The notes: generated by a model not told the origin, from the letters alone. 64,000 nucleotides of DNA from an uncultured Clostridia bacterium (GCA_934130975.1 CAKOYU010000003.1:75900-139899), one strand, 5' to 3'. Numbered from the stretch's first letter, positions 9,838 to 18,488 are shown. Made by a program: numbers and translations.

Positions 9838-9866
9838 AAAAAAAGGTAAACATATAGCTTACCTTA
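9838..9866 (-). terminator. Terminator originally serving tRNA-Asn, now at the left ICE border
   Basis: Minus-strand AAGGTAAGC-TATAT-GTTTACCTTTTTTTT lies eight bases past the 12-base tRNA-Asn 3' end at 9871-9882. In the uninterrupted chromosome this would end the 23S-5S-tRNA-Asn transcript. Today it can stop leftward transcripts from int. Confidence 0.8.
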
Positions 9867-9870
9867 ATCT

Positions 9871-9882
9871 TGGCTCCTCTTG
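9871..9882. other. attL: duplicated 3' end of tRNA-Asn
   Basis: tggctcctcttg equals the plus-strand image of the last 12 bases of tRNA-Asn (CAAGAGGAGCCA) and matches 63607-63618 exactly. The flanks differ on both sides. The adjacent native terminator on the chromosomal side fixes this copy as the displaced chromosomal one. Confidence 0.85.
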
Positions 9883-9959
9883 CCTTGCAGCCGCACTTTA
9901 TTTTCGTTTGTATTTCAATAGTTTGCAGCTTTAGTATTTTTTTGTAACCCCGTTACAAT

Positions 9960-11414
9960 TTATCCACACATATAGATAAATTCCTTTTCAAAATTACTCA
10001 TATTCCTTGAAAGCATCTCATTGGTTTTGTTCATATATTCGGTGTACTTTTGTAACTCTCTTTGTTTTACATATTCATAAATCATTCCATACCTATCAAT
10101 TGTTGTTTTTATACTCTTATGTCCTAAAATAACCTGTAGAATATGAATCTCTATTCCAGCTTCTATGCAACGAGTAGCAAAAGTGTGTCGCAACATATGA
10201 AAATGAACATCACTCGTTTTTAATGAGCAATAATACACTCCGTTTACTTTACTATGTTTTTTATGAGAAGTTTCAATTACTCTAATACCAGCATTTTTAC
10301 AAATTGTTTTAAATGCTGAATTTACCTGATTCGGTATATATAACTCTCCATCAGTACGAATAAATATCACACCATATTTATTCGGCATTGATTCTCCAAT
10401 AGCTCGTAGTAATACTTCTCTTGATAATTTCGTTAAGTGTATTATTCTTGTACCACATTCTGTTTTTGTTGTTTCACCAACTATACATTTACCGTGCTTA
10501 TTTTGTGTCAATGTTCTTACAACCTTAATTACTCCAAATTCTCCTTCATCCCATTGTATGTCTTTCGGCATTAAGGTCAATATTTCTCCAATTCTCATAC
10601 CGAGTATAAAGTGCTAACAGAATAATATTTTTATACTGCGACCAATTATGTTTTAAGTAATTCGTTAGTAGATACTCTTCCTTTCTGGATAACGCATCTA
10701 CTTTAATCGAAGTCTTAAAGCTCTTCGGTCTTGTTATAGGTTCTTCACCAACAAAGAAATCCTCTGTTATAATATTCTTTTTTAACGCCAATGCAAAAAC
10801 TCTTTTTACTTCTCGAAATTCCTTCTTTAATGTTTCATCTGCTTTTGTTCTTTCGTTTTGTAAAAAGTCTTCTATTTGCTTCTTAGTAACTTTCTTTATT
10901 GAGATATTAGCAAACTTGTATGTTCCAATAGTTTTAATTGTTTGTTGCAGCCTTACATAAGAACTTGATTTTATATCACCGTTTTTATATCTTTTTTCTT
11001 CATATTGGGTTGCCAGACTTACTATTGAATATTCATTGTTTTTTGCCATTACTTTTTTTAAGCCGTGTTCTGTAATATCTTCAATAAAATCTACAAGTTT
11101 TTTATACGCTTCCTCAAATGTTTTGCCTACAAATTGTTTTCTTATATTTTCGCCGTTTATTGTTTTTTCCTAAATTCAATGGTTCAATACAATACCTTGT
11201 GTAAATGTAGAATTTATCACAATGTTCCTTATCTGAACACTTCTCACAATCACCGACAGCGTTTCATTGTATATAGCGTTCTTCGATTAAGACACAATTT
11301 TCTATTAGTACAATTTTGACAAGTTGGACACATTGGCATATTAGATGTATTTCTTTTATTTTTAGTTATGTACTCGTGAACTGAATAATCTTTTCCTTCA
11401 ATAAGTTTTTTCAT
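9960..11414 (-). pseudogene. int: ICE tyrosine integrase, broken by three +1 offsets at CGG codons
   Basis: If three extra C bases are skipped, this reads as one integrase of about 483 residues. It has a Cys-rich N-terminal cluster (CPTCQNC, KLCLN, DCEKCSDKEHCDKFY), an AP2-like arm-binding part (GENIRKQFVGKTFEEAYKKL), a core-binding domain, and a catalytic domain with LYTGMRIGE, HMLRHTFATRC, LGHKS and a Tyr in TIDRYGMIY. The start ATG at 11414 has a strong TAGGAGGA RBS. The frame is lost at in-frame CGG codons 11255-11253, 11155-11153 and 10602-10600. At each, skipping the C and reading GGN as Gly restores the family sequence. As written the catalytic half can only be made from an internal ATG (10598). 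It is either a decaying gene, a sequence artefact, or recoded. Confidence 0.88.
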
Positions 11415-11474
11415 ATATTCCTCCTAACAAAGGAATATTGTTTCTACTTATCTAATAACGATTTTCATATAGTG

Positions 11475-11682
11475 TTAATTTTTAGCTCTTAGCTCAGACA
11501 ATATATGTCTTTCCTGTAGGTATTGGATCAAAGCATTTTCTTCAACGCACCATTCTCTTCCGTACTTTTATTGCAGGAAATTCATCATTATAAAATAGTG
11601 CTTGTCCATTGTTTGCTCCAACACCAAACAAATTGCAAATATCTTCTCTCGAAAATAATACAACATTATTAAGTTTTTTCAT
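11475..11682 (-). pseudogene. xis: Excisionase (Xis), broken by a +1 offset at a CGG codon
   Basis: This small helix-turn-helix excisionase would be 68 residues if one extra C is skipped. It begins MKKLNNVVLFSREDICNLFG (ATG at 11682, RBS GAAAGGAAG) and should continue FPAIKVGREWCVEENALIQYL. In the sequence the codon after KV is CGG (11562-11560), giving a premature stop six codons later. Skipping the C restores GREW and a frame that runs to TAA at 11475. It lies 60 bp upstream of int as in Tn916-type elements, where Xis directs excision together with Int. Confidence 0.82.
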
Positions 11683-11817
11683 ATTTAACACTTCCTTTCG
11701 ATTTTATCATATAAATTTATATTTGAAAATAGTTTAGATAAAATTTTCTATAGTATTTCACCACTTTTCAATATTCCTTTTTATTTTTCAAATAAAAAAA
11801 CAATAAGAATATATAAA

Positions 11818-12025
11818 TTACTTATTGTTGCTATCATTTAATATTTTCTCTGCTTTTTTCATAGCTTGCTCTGGAGTATATTCTCTCATAGCACTAACCA
11901 TTTCACATCCGTATTCCTTCTGCCGTTCTATTTTTCTTCGGTACTCTTGTTGTTATTGAATTATAGGCAATGATACAATAAGATACTGCATCCGCCTTTG
12001 TTATTTTTTGTTTTTGTTCTATCAT
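11818..12025 (-). pseudogene. Small ICE protein, +1 frame break
   Basis: The frame starts at ATG 12025 (RBS AAGGAG) with MIEQKQKITKADAVSYCIIAYN and should end CEMVSAMREYTPEQAMKKAEKIL before TAA at 11818. The total length of 208 bases is one base too many. The break could be at the CCG codon 11941-11939, which would give RVRRKIERQKEYGCEMV. It could also be at the in-frame CGG 11911-11909, directly before GCEMVSAM. Both imply one extra C. Similar small proteins of unknown function accompany xis in clostridial ICEs. Confidence 0.6.
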
Positions 12026-12046
12026 TATATATTTTCTCCTTTTCTT

Positions 12047-12062
12047 TTGGCAAAATTGCCAA
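12047..12062. repeat. Dispersed inverted repeat TTGGCAA-WW-TTGCCAA, copy 1
   Basis: Seven-base arms with a 2-base spacer, just upstream of the small gene starting at 12025. One of seven copies in the ICE. Confidence 0.8.
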
Positions 12063-12210
12063 AAATAATATATTTAATAAAAGTTGTAATGAAATTGGTT
12101 AAATTTCCATAAAGGTTCTGTTTCCTCTCTGCCCTCATTCGACCAGCAACATTAAATGTTGAAGTATCATTATCACCATCTTTTTTCTTCGCCAACATAA
12201 ATAACCACAT

Positions 12211-12532
12211 TTACTTTTTCGCTCGCTATATTTGCTATTCATCAATAATGACATTCAACTTCTTGCAGCTCGAAAAGATGGATAAAGTGTTACAACTTTT
12301 TATGACACAGTTTGTGTATTTTTCAATGTGCTTATTTAGTAGTTTTTTGTTCTACACTTATAAGCACAATCAAAATATAAAAAACGGTCAATAATTTTCA
12401 AAAAAATATATTTTTTATGTTTCGTAAGCCATTACTTACTTTGTAAGAAATGGTTTTACCAAATACCAGAAGATTCAAAAAGATAAAATCGGAAAGATTT
12501 TTCTTTTATGAAAATTCCTTCCGATTTATTTT
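12211..12532. other. Intergenic region with hairpins
   Basis: No convincing gene here. It holds an imperfect 25-bp palindrome at 12429-12453 (CCATTACTTAC-TTT-GTAAGAAATGG), which could be an operator, and a terminator at 12486-12532 (AAATCGGAA / TTCCGATTT) immediately after the Orf8-like gene. The rest is AT-rich without recognisable structure. Confidence 0.6.
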
Positions 12533-12718
12533 TTATATCTCAAATTTATAAATTGCTTTTAGTATATTTGATTCGACACAATCATAACAGGTTGTCATAT
12601 CCGTTATATTGTACTTTTGCATCTCATAGTAAATGAAATACTCATAATGTTTTATAATTTCATTTACGCTTGCTGCATCTCCTGATTTTGCTTTTTCTAA
12701 TAGTTCTATTACTCCCAT
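12533..12718 (-). CDS. Tn916 Orf8-like helix-turn-helix protein
   Basis: A 61-residue protein with LLEKAKSGDAASVNEIIKHY, resembling the HTH_16 domain of Tn916 Orf8 and the N-terminal region of small sigma-like proteins. It lies 3 bp downstream of the sigma-like gene, whose end supplies its RBS. In Tn916 the equivalent pair (Orf7/Orf8) is part of the regulation of transfer and excision genes; here the same role is inferred from order and position. Confidence 0.7.
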   Translation of the reverse strand: MGVIELLEKAKSGDAASVNEIIKHYEYFIYYEMQKYNITDMTTCYDCVESNILKAIYKFEI

Positions 12719-12721
12719 AAT

Positions 12722-13099
12722 CTACTCCTCATATTTACTTTTTATTTCTTTTAGTGCATCACTTATAATATGCCTAATTCTTACTTCACTTTTTCTGTAT
12801 ATAGTTGCAATTTCTTTGGTCGAATATCCATCAACGAGCTTTAATTTAAGCATATCTTTTTTATCTTTAGGCATTTTTGCCACAATTGCAGCAATCTTAC
12901 AATCAGAAAAATAATTTTCTAAATCTGCATCAGAATCACAAAAAGACAAAGAGTTATCGTCGAATTCACTATCAGGTAGCAATTCAATTGATACTTCTCT
13001 TTGTCTTTTTATATTTTCATATTTAGCAAAATTTATAATAGTATGTTTTATTGTTTTTCTAATGTAAGAATCAAATTCTTTTTCTAAGCCACTCTCCAC
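12722..13099 (-). CDS. Sigma-70-like regulator, Tn916 Orf7-like
   Basis: A 125-residue protein with an N-terminal region-2-like segment (DSYIRKTIKHTIINFAKYENIKRQ) and a C-terminal region-4 helix-turn-helix (MLKLKLVDGYSTKEIATIY, then RIRHIISDALKEIK). Such short sigma-like proteins adjoin xis/int in Tn916-like ICEs. Start is GTG at 13099 after GGGGGTGAGATT. Likely controls ICE recombination genes; target promoters are not identifiable from sequence alone. Confidence 0.75.
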   Translation of the reverse strand: MESGLEKEFDSYIRKTIKHTIINFAKYENIKRQREVSIELLPDSEFDDNSLSFCDSDADLENYFSDCKIAAIVAKMPKDKKDMLKLKLVDGYSTKEIATIYRKSEVRIRHIISDALKEIKSKYEE

Positions 13100-13451
13100 A
13101 ATCTCACCCCCATTTGGGGCAAGATTTAAGGGCTTATCTTGTGTAAAGGCTTATATATTCAGTTAAAGGCAAAATCTTTTGTATTCCATTCCTTGTAGCC
13201 CATTTGCTATTTTACTACTATTTAGGTCAAAAATAAAGACAAGCCATAATGACTTGCCTTTATTCGCTGCCTATACCAATTTACAAATTGTTATTGACTT
13301 AACATAAGCAACATAAGCTGCCTATGCCATATATAATACACCTAAAATAACCTTGACATAGTTTGCTTTTGTCCGTAGGAAAGTAAAATAGGAGTTGTAG
13401 CAATAACAAATGTCAATAATTATAATAAGTGCTATATGTAATTTAAAAATG
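13100..13451. other. Intergenic region with terminator
   Basis: No gene seen. A minus-strand terminator lies at 13230-13262 (AAAGGCAAG / CTTGTCTTT plus T run) and ends the transcript of the DUF6017 gene. A CCCC-ATTT-GGGG hairpin sits at the left edge near the sigma-like gene start. Confidence 0.6.
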
Positions 13452-14330
13452 TTATGGATATATATTGGCAAATGTACCATTTGCGACAGAATTATATAAG
13501 GATGTTGTTAAATAGTTTTTAGGATTAGTTACAGAATTAGCACCATCCTTAAAAACTTCGGCACAAGTTGTTATAACATTATCAATATGAGAAGATGTTA
13601 TTTTCTTAAATATAGCCTTAACCATATCAATATTCCTATTTTCGCCAGCTATATATATAGTATCTTTTTTGCAGAGTAGTATTTCAACAATAATATCCCT
13701 CAAAACACTTAGCATTTTAATAGCATTATCAGAATATTCAGAATCTAACATTTTATACAGTTCTACAGCATCATTATAGCCAATTTGATTATTGACTTTT
13801 TCTAATGTATTCTTATAATCACCAGATGATTCTTCAATGCTATTTTCAGAAAGTTCCTCTTGAAGTTTCTCTTTTTCTGTATGCTCAATAACAGAAGAAC
13901 CATTTTCTTCTGTAGTTTCTTCTATCTGCTCAATTGTTTCTTCTGGAGTATCATTATTTTCTTGTGTTTTCTCGGCAATAGTGCCATCTCTTCTTACAAC
14001 AATAAGAGAAGGCGTATCAGGCTCAGCTGTATCCAACAAGTCATATTCATAATAAAAACCTTTTGTATCAGCCTTTGCTATTTTAAATATTTTTAAATAT
14101 CCTTTATTTTTTAATTCATTCCAAGCACTATCAAATGAGCATTGTCCTTCAATACACACACTCATTAAATAACTTTTATATAATTTAAAATTAGGGATCG
14201 TTATATAACTTTGAATAAGTAAATACAAGCCTTTAGCTTTTAATGATAATTCTTTGTCCTTAGCTATGACTTGTGGTATTGGAACAAAAGCGGTTTTATT
14301 TCTGAAAAAACCATCCTGAATTTTTGACAT
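13452..14330 (-). CDS. Replication-type winged-helix protein with DUF6017 C-terminus
   Basis: A 292-residue protein whose N-terminal part (FVPIPQVIAKDKELSLKAKGLYLLIQSY, residues about 14-110) is a RepA_N/DnaD-like winged helix. An acidic, Glu-rich linker of about 50 residues follows. The C-terminal part (NQIGYNDAVELYKMLD, SSHIDNVITTC, NPKNYLTTSLYN) matches the DUF6017 domain common in clostridial ICEs and plasmids. Its probable role is replication of the excised element or a regulator; no functional proof. It is monocistronic with a good promoter just upstream. Confidence 0.75.
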   Translation of the reverse strand: MSKIQDGFFRNKTAFVPIPQVIAKDKELSLKAKGLYLLIQSYITIPNFKLYKSYLMSVCIEGQCSFDSAWNELKNKGYLKIFKIAKADTKGFYYEYDLLDTAEPDTPSLIVVRRDGTIAEKTQENNDTPEETIEQIEETTEENGSSVIEHTEKEKLQEELSENSIEESSGDYKNTLEKVNNQIGYNDAVELYKMLDSEYSDNAIKMLSVLRDIIVEILLCKKDTIYIAGENRNIDMVKAIFKKITSSHIDNVITTCAEVFKDGANSVTNPKNYLTTSLYNSVANGTFANIYP

Positions 14331-14850
14331 AATTCTTACAACTCCAGTTTAAATAAACGAATATTTTACTTTCCTAACTCTCATTATAGAGAATGAAGCT
14401 CAAAAGTCAAGGACAATTTTACTTTTTAGCATAAAATATTGTTATTTTAATGAAGTAGTGAAAATCACCTTTTCATAAATTGCACAAATATAGTGCAATT
14501 ATTTACTTATTATTTATCTATTATTGACAATGTGATTTTCTATATTTCAATTATTAAAGTTTCAATTATCAACATTTTAATAATTAAGTTCTTAATTTTT
14601 GAGAGTTCAATTATCACTATTTTTAATAATAATTAAAAATTAAAATTGATATATTTATATTGAATAAGTCAAATCAATCAATAATAAGCCGCATTGCTGA
14701 TTGAACTGAAAGATTGAAGATTATTACACAGATAATATTTATTATCTTGTTATAGTAATCATCAGTAAATATATTTTCTAAAATATATTTAGCAGCTTTT
14801 GGTTTTAATTGATAAAAAAAACACCAAGTCATTTACGACTTAGCGTTTTT
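14331..14850. other. AT-rich intergenic region, possible replication origin
   Basis: A 520-bp gene-free stretch of very high AT content upstream of the DUF6017 gene. It holds two related blocks, ttcaattatcaacatttt and ttcaattatcactattttt (about 14571 and 14615), each followed by an aataattaa run, plus a third partial ttcaattatt at about 14558. A terminator for the gene upstream is at its right edge. Origin function is inferred only from composition, repeats and the adjacent replication-type gene. Confidence 0.4.
14383..14410 (-). promoter_or_regulatory. Sigma-A promoter for the DUF6017 gene
   Basis: Minus-strand TTGACT, 16 bases, TATAAT, located about 55 bp before the start codon. Confidence 0.75.
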
Positions 14851-14856
14851 TTATAT
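14814..14856 (-). terminator. Intrinsic terminator
   Basis: Minus-strand AAAAAACGCTAAGTC-GTAAAT-GACTTGGTGTTTTTT closes the 67-residue membrane protein gene. The arms pair throughout with two G-T wobbles. Confidence 0.8.
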
Positions 14857-15054
14857 AGCGTGATATTTTTCTCTGTCAAATAATTTTGATAATTCTTTTA
14901 TTCTCTTTTTTTTGGCTCTTTTTGCAAGCCAATCATCATACCAATAATTTAATAAGAACAATCCTATACTTGCAAATACGACTAAATACATAACAATAAT
15001 TTGAGTTTCAATAGGTTGTCCATATAACCAAAATGCAAAATCCGAATATAACAT
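14851..15054 (-). CDS. Small membrane protein of unknown function
   Basis: A 67-residue protein with one membrane helix (IIVMYLVVFASIGLFLLNYW, about 19-38) and a strongly basic cytoplasmic tail (LAKRAKKKRIKELSKLFDREKY). It is transcribed divergently from the ribbon-helix-helix gene at 15239. No family recognised; start ATG at 15054 follows a GAGAGGAG-type RBS. Confidence 0.6.
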   Translation of the reverse strand: MLYSDFAFWLYGQPIETQIIVMYLVVFASIGLFLLNYWYDDWLAKRAKKKRIKELSKLFDREKYHAI

Positions 15055-15238
15055 TACCTTTACTCTCCTCTCTCATAACATAACAAAACCTGTAATAATT
15101 TTATCACATTTTACATAATGTGTCAATTCATCATTAAACATATATGTATATTTATATGTTCATTGGTGAATATATCTTTAAGTAATTGTTTATGGTAATA
15201 ATACAGTAAATATAAATAATCGAAAGGAGAACAGTGGT

Positions 15239-15421
15239 ATGGGATTATCTTTTAGGAAGAAAAGTGCAAAGAATTATGTTCAATTTACAACAAGATATGA
15301 AGAAGACTTAATGATAAAAATAAGAGATATACACAATAAGACAGGTTTATCAATAAATGAAATCTTAAATAAATGTGTTAGGTATGCACTTGATAATACA
15401 ACCATTGAAAAAGAGAAGTAA
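15239..15421 (+). CDS. Ribbon-helix-helix DNA-binding protein
   Basis: A 60-residue plus-strand protein with FVQFTTRYEED-type strand (YVQFTTRYEEDLMIKIRDI) and helices (TGLSINEILNKCVRYALDN), the pattern of a CopG/Arc-like repressor. The RBS AAAGGAG precedes ATG 15239, and a terminator follows at 15410-15443 (AAGAGAAG / CTTCTCTTTTT). It is one of only two plus-strand genes in the ICE. It may control its divergent neighbour or the transfer promoters; the operator is unknown. Confidence 0.7.
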   Translation: MGLSFRKKSAKNYVQFTTRYEEDLMIKIRDIHNKTGLSINEILNKCVRYALDNTTIEKEK

Positions 15422-15443
15422 TTAGTTCTTCTCTTTTTCTTTT
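15410..15443 (+). terminator. Intrinsic terminator, probably bidirectional
   Basis: AAAAAGAGAAG-TAATTAGTT-CTTCTCTTTTT between the convergent ends of the RHH gene and the 270-residue gene. Confidence 0.75.
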
Positions 15444-16255
15444 TATTGATATTCTATGCTTATTTTTATACCTTGACCTTTCGGCAGTAAATTCTCCAGC
15501 TTATTTCTTTCATCAATATAATTACAAGCCTGAATTTTCTTGCGCCATTTACCGTCTTGATAATAATAGCGGTTACTTTTCAGTATCTCTTTATAATTAT
15601 ATGTGTATCCATATACGCAGCAAAAAGCTGTTATTCCAAATATTATTTTATTCGGACTTCGAGTTTGTATTATACAATTACCGTCTTTAGATTTTATTAC
15701 TCTGATACTCCGCTCCAGCAAGCTCTTATCAATTTCATATTCCCACGATTGATGTAATGTATTATATTTAAAATTATGCTGCCGAAGGTAATCTTTGAGC
15801 TGAAAAGAATTTAATACTTCCAAAATACAAGTGCTTTCTACTTTGTTATTTTCAAAAATAATGTTAGTTGCTTTGGAAATTAACCGTATTTGTTTACAAT
15901 CCTGCGAATTTATAAGCTCATCATAATCAAGCATCTTTTCTTGAAATGCTTGATATAACAAATTTTGATATATGTTAAAAAAACTTTTTGAATTGTCTGT
16001 TTCTCCTCTGATGCAGAAATCAATATGATGCGCAATCCCAATAATCAACGAATTTACAATCTCACATTCTTGCCTATAAAGATTATAAATTGTTATTGTG
16101 CGTTCTTCGTATTTTTCATTTTTCTTAATGGTCTTTTTTGATAATTCTATTTTAAACCATTCAAAAGATTTTCGTGTTTCTTCTGGTATGTCTTCCTGAT
16201 ATACCATTCCAATTAAGCTAATCATTTTACTTCTTAAATATTGTACTATACTCAT
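15443..16255 (-). CDS. Unknown ICE protein downstream of relaxase
   Basis: A 270-residue protein that I cannot assign. It is soluble, without signal peptide or membrane helix, and has several Trp/Tyr-rich strands in its C-terminal half (SWEYEIDKSLLERSIRVI, YYYQDGKWRKKIQACNY). ATG 16255 with RBS AAGGTGACAGT follows the relaxase stop, so it is co-transcribed and may assist DNA processing. It uses CGG for Arg three times without frame loss (15886, 15784, 15712), unlike int/xis. Confidence 0.6.
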   Translation of the reverse strand: MSIVQYLRSKMISLIGMVYQEDIPEETRKSFEWFKIELSKKTIKKNEKYEERTITIYNLYRQECEIVNSLIIGIAHHIDFCIRGETDNSKSFFNIYQNLLYQAFQEKMLDYDELINSQDCKQIRLISKATNIIFENNKVESTCILEVLNSFQLKDYLRQHNFKYNTLHQSWEYEIDKSLLERSIRVIKSKDGNCIIQTRSPNKIIFGITAFCCVYGYTYNYKEILKSNRYYYQDGKWRKKIQACNYIDERNKLENLLPKGQGIKISIEYQ

Positions 16256-16264
16256 ACTGTCACC

Positions 16265-17983
16265 TTATTCTTCAATGTTTTCTTTGTTGTATTGCTGAGT
16301 AACTATTGCTTTATTATCGAGTACCATATTTTCAATATCAGTACCTTTCATTGTAAGCATAGATGGCGGAATATCATTTTTATCGTCCTTCTTATTTTTG
16401 TCCTTATTGTTTTGGCTAAGCTCTTTTATCTCATCCTCAGTATAGATATTATATTTTTTATCATCAACAAGGAACATTGTATAATATTGATATTTATTAT
16501 TGAATGTAGTTTGACTTTTTTCTATAAACATATATTCAGAGCAGTATGGAAGTTTCACACACCATTTATCATCTGTGGAATTTTCATAATCAATCCTATT
16601 GCCGCCAAATTTAATATTATGAATAAATAAGTCTGTTTGGATGAGCTGCTCTTCTTTTAAAGTATCAAGTTTATTTAATTGCCTTTGCAATTCAAGTACA
16701 CTACTTTTCATTTTATGAAGTTCTAACCGTACATCTCTGGCATTATCAATTATAGCATAAGCTTCATTTATAGTATTTATATTTAATTCATCCTGAATTT
16801 TAACAAATACTTTTGCTTCGGCAGGAAGCTCATAGTCCTTGTCAATACTTTTATAGTAATCTGCATACTCTTTTATTTTATATAATCTTATATAGTCTTG
16901 TGCTTTTTCAGCATCTCTTAGAATGTCTTTATTCTCATTTTTTATTTTTTGGATTTCAGTATTAGCTTTTTTTATTTCTCTTCTTAACTCTTCAACATTG
17001 CTACTGAGTTCTTCATACGAATTTATATCCATACTGGTGATTGTGTCAAGTTCTTCTTTTAGTTGATAAAATCGTTTTATCTCTTCATACCTTGTTTTTT
17101 GATATAATCCATACTTGCCATTTTGTGCAGCCTTTGATGTAATCAAAATAGCTATTCTTGATTCTTTTGCCTTTAATACTCGTATTTCATTAAAATTAGT
17201 TACATTAACATTTATTTCTGCAAGATTCTTAATATCTTTTGGTTGCTCCTGTTCTCCAAAGTATTCTTTAAGTTCTTCAATATCATAGCCAGCACCGAGT
17301 TTATAAAATCGAGCATATTTTTTCATTCCTACAGCTTTTATAGCTGGATGCTTACCATTTGTTATATCATAGCCTAATGCAATAAGTTCCTCGTACATTT
17401 CATCAATAGAGCTGCATTTTGTTTTTATTCTATCAATATCAGCTTTTATCGTTTCTTTCCAAGTCTGAGCTTTATATTCATAATAATAATCTTTATTCTT
17501 ATGAATACTTATAGTCTGAGCAGGAAGAACAAAACAACCATATTCTTTTGCCAGTCTGTCGCTTACCACTTTATAGCCATACATCCCCTCATTTTTATTA
17601 GCAAGCCTATCTTCGAGCTTTCTTCCATTTATACTTACGGCATTGATTGCTATATGATTATGAATATGTCTTCTGTCAATGTGTGTTGCTATTACGCATT
17701 GAAATTCTCCATATAATTCTTCACACAGTCTTCTTCCTAATTCATTTGCTTGCTCTGGAGTAATCGGATCATCAGGATGGAATGATTGTACTAAATGATA
17801 CGCTACTCGATTTCCTTTTGCTTTCCATTTGATATTATTGTTTTTAAATTCTTTTGCCGCAAAATCAACGCTACAATTTAATGATGATGTCAACAACCCA
17901 TTGTCAGTTTTCTCATCATTTAATATATATTCAATAAGAGTTGCTGCTGTATTATAATGCGGTTTGCGTTTTGTGTAAGGCAT
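16265..17983 (-). CDS. MOBP-type relaxase (MobA/VirD2-like)
   Basis: The relaxase nicks oriT and pilots single-stranded ICE DNA into the recipient. From ATG 17983 (RBS AAAGGATG) the protein has 572 residues. It has a candidate catalytic Tyr in LIEYIL (Y19), the conserved AYHLVQSF (about 61-68) and the metal-binding cluster HIDRRHIHNH (H101, H106, H108, H110). The C-terminal half has long coiled-coil segments. An earlier in-frame start overlaps mobC and lacks an RBS. Encoded 16 bp after MobC, which helps it melt oriT. Confidence 0.92.
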   Translation of the reverse strand: MPYTKRKPHYNTAATLIEYILNDEKTDNGLLTSSLNCSVDFAAKEFKNNNIKWKAKGNRVAYHLVQSFHPDDPITPEQANELGRRLCEELYGEFQCVIATHIDRRHIHNHIAINAVSINGRKLEDRLANKNEGMYGYKVVSDRLAKEYGCFVLPAQTISIHKNKDYYYEYKAQTWKETIKADIDRIKTKCSSIDEMYEELIALGYDITNGKHPAIKAVGMKKYARFYKLGAGYDIEELKEYFGEQEQPKDIKNLAEINVNVTNFNEIRVLKAKESRIAILITSKAAQNGKYGLYQKTRYEEIKRFYQLKEELDTITSMDINSYEELSSNVEELRREIKKANTEIQKIKNENKDILRDAEKAQDYIRLYKIKEYADYYKSIDKDYELPAEAKVFVKIQDELNINTINEAYAIIDNARDVRLELHKMKSSVLELQRQLNKLDTLKEEQLIQTDLFIHNIKFGGNRIDYENSTDDKWCVKLPYCSEYMFIEKSQTTFNNKYQYYTMFLVDDKKYNIYTEDEIKELSQNNKDKNKKDDKNDIPPSMLTMKGTDIENMVLDNKAIVTQQYNKENIEE

Positions 17984-17999
17984 CTGTATCACATCCTTT

Positions 18000-18419
18000 C
18001 TAATTTTTATAATATTTGTCTTCGATTCTATTTTTTGCAATTTCTTCTATGACTTCATAATCGAGTTTTTCTTCTGTAGTTCCCTTTAAACTTTTCATTT
18101 GGCTATATACTGCAAATAAACTATTTTGTAATAGTTCTTTTTCTTCTGCGTTTAGTGTTGTTCCATATCGCAAGATTCTTCTTACTTCTTTTGTATATTT
18201 CTTTACTTCTGAAATATATTTTTGATAGCAAGAAATTAAATCCTCACTTCCTTCAAGATTTACTTTTATAAAGCTTTCGTAAATTGCTGCATCTCTAATA
18301 TAATCAGCCAAATATTTATATTGATATTCCTCTGCTTTTGCTTCCAGTAATAGCCTTTCTCCCTCAGACAACCACAATGGGAATTTTTTTCTTTTTTTTG
18401 CATCATCTAACTTTCGCAT
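18000..18419 (-). CDS. mobC: MobC-like relaxosome accessory protein
   Basis: A 139-residue protein with a basic N-terminus (RKLDDAKKRKKFPLWLSEGE) resembling the ribbon-helix-helix part of MobC and a C-terminal helical region (YISEVKKYTKEVRRILRYGT). MobC proteins bind oriT and help the relaxase access the nic site. Immediate linkage to the relaxase supports the call. Confidence 0.8.
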   Translation of the reverse strand: MRKLDDAKKRKKFPLWLSEGERLLLEAKAEEYQYKYLADYIRDAAIYESFIKVNLEGSEDLISCYQKYISEVKKYTKEVRRILRYGTTLNAEEKELLQNSLFAVYSQMKSLKGTTEEKLDYEVIEEIAKNRIEDKYYKN

Positions 18420-18488
18420 ATTTATCCTTCTTTCTCATAAATAGCTTATTAAATTTTTTCTTTATTTTTTCTTAAATAAGTATTATAC

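Noticed and set aside
10600..11911. CGG as an unassigned or reassigned codon in this genome
   Set aside because: Long intact ICE genes (relaxase, TraG, primase, the 15443 gene) contain in-frame CGG at positions that suit Arg. Host tRNA genes are not visible, so only the narrower site-specific explanation is kept.
12025..12210. A 61-residue minus-strand reading frame overlapping the inverted repeat
   Set aside because: No RBS at either ATG, no family resemblance, and its end is simply the repeat and the RBS of the next gene.
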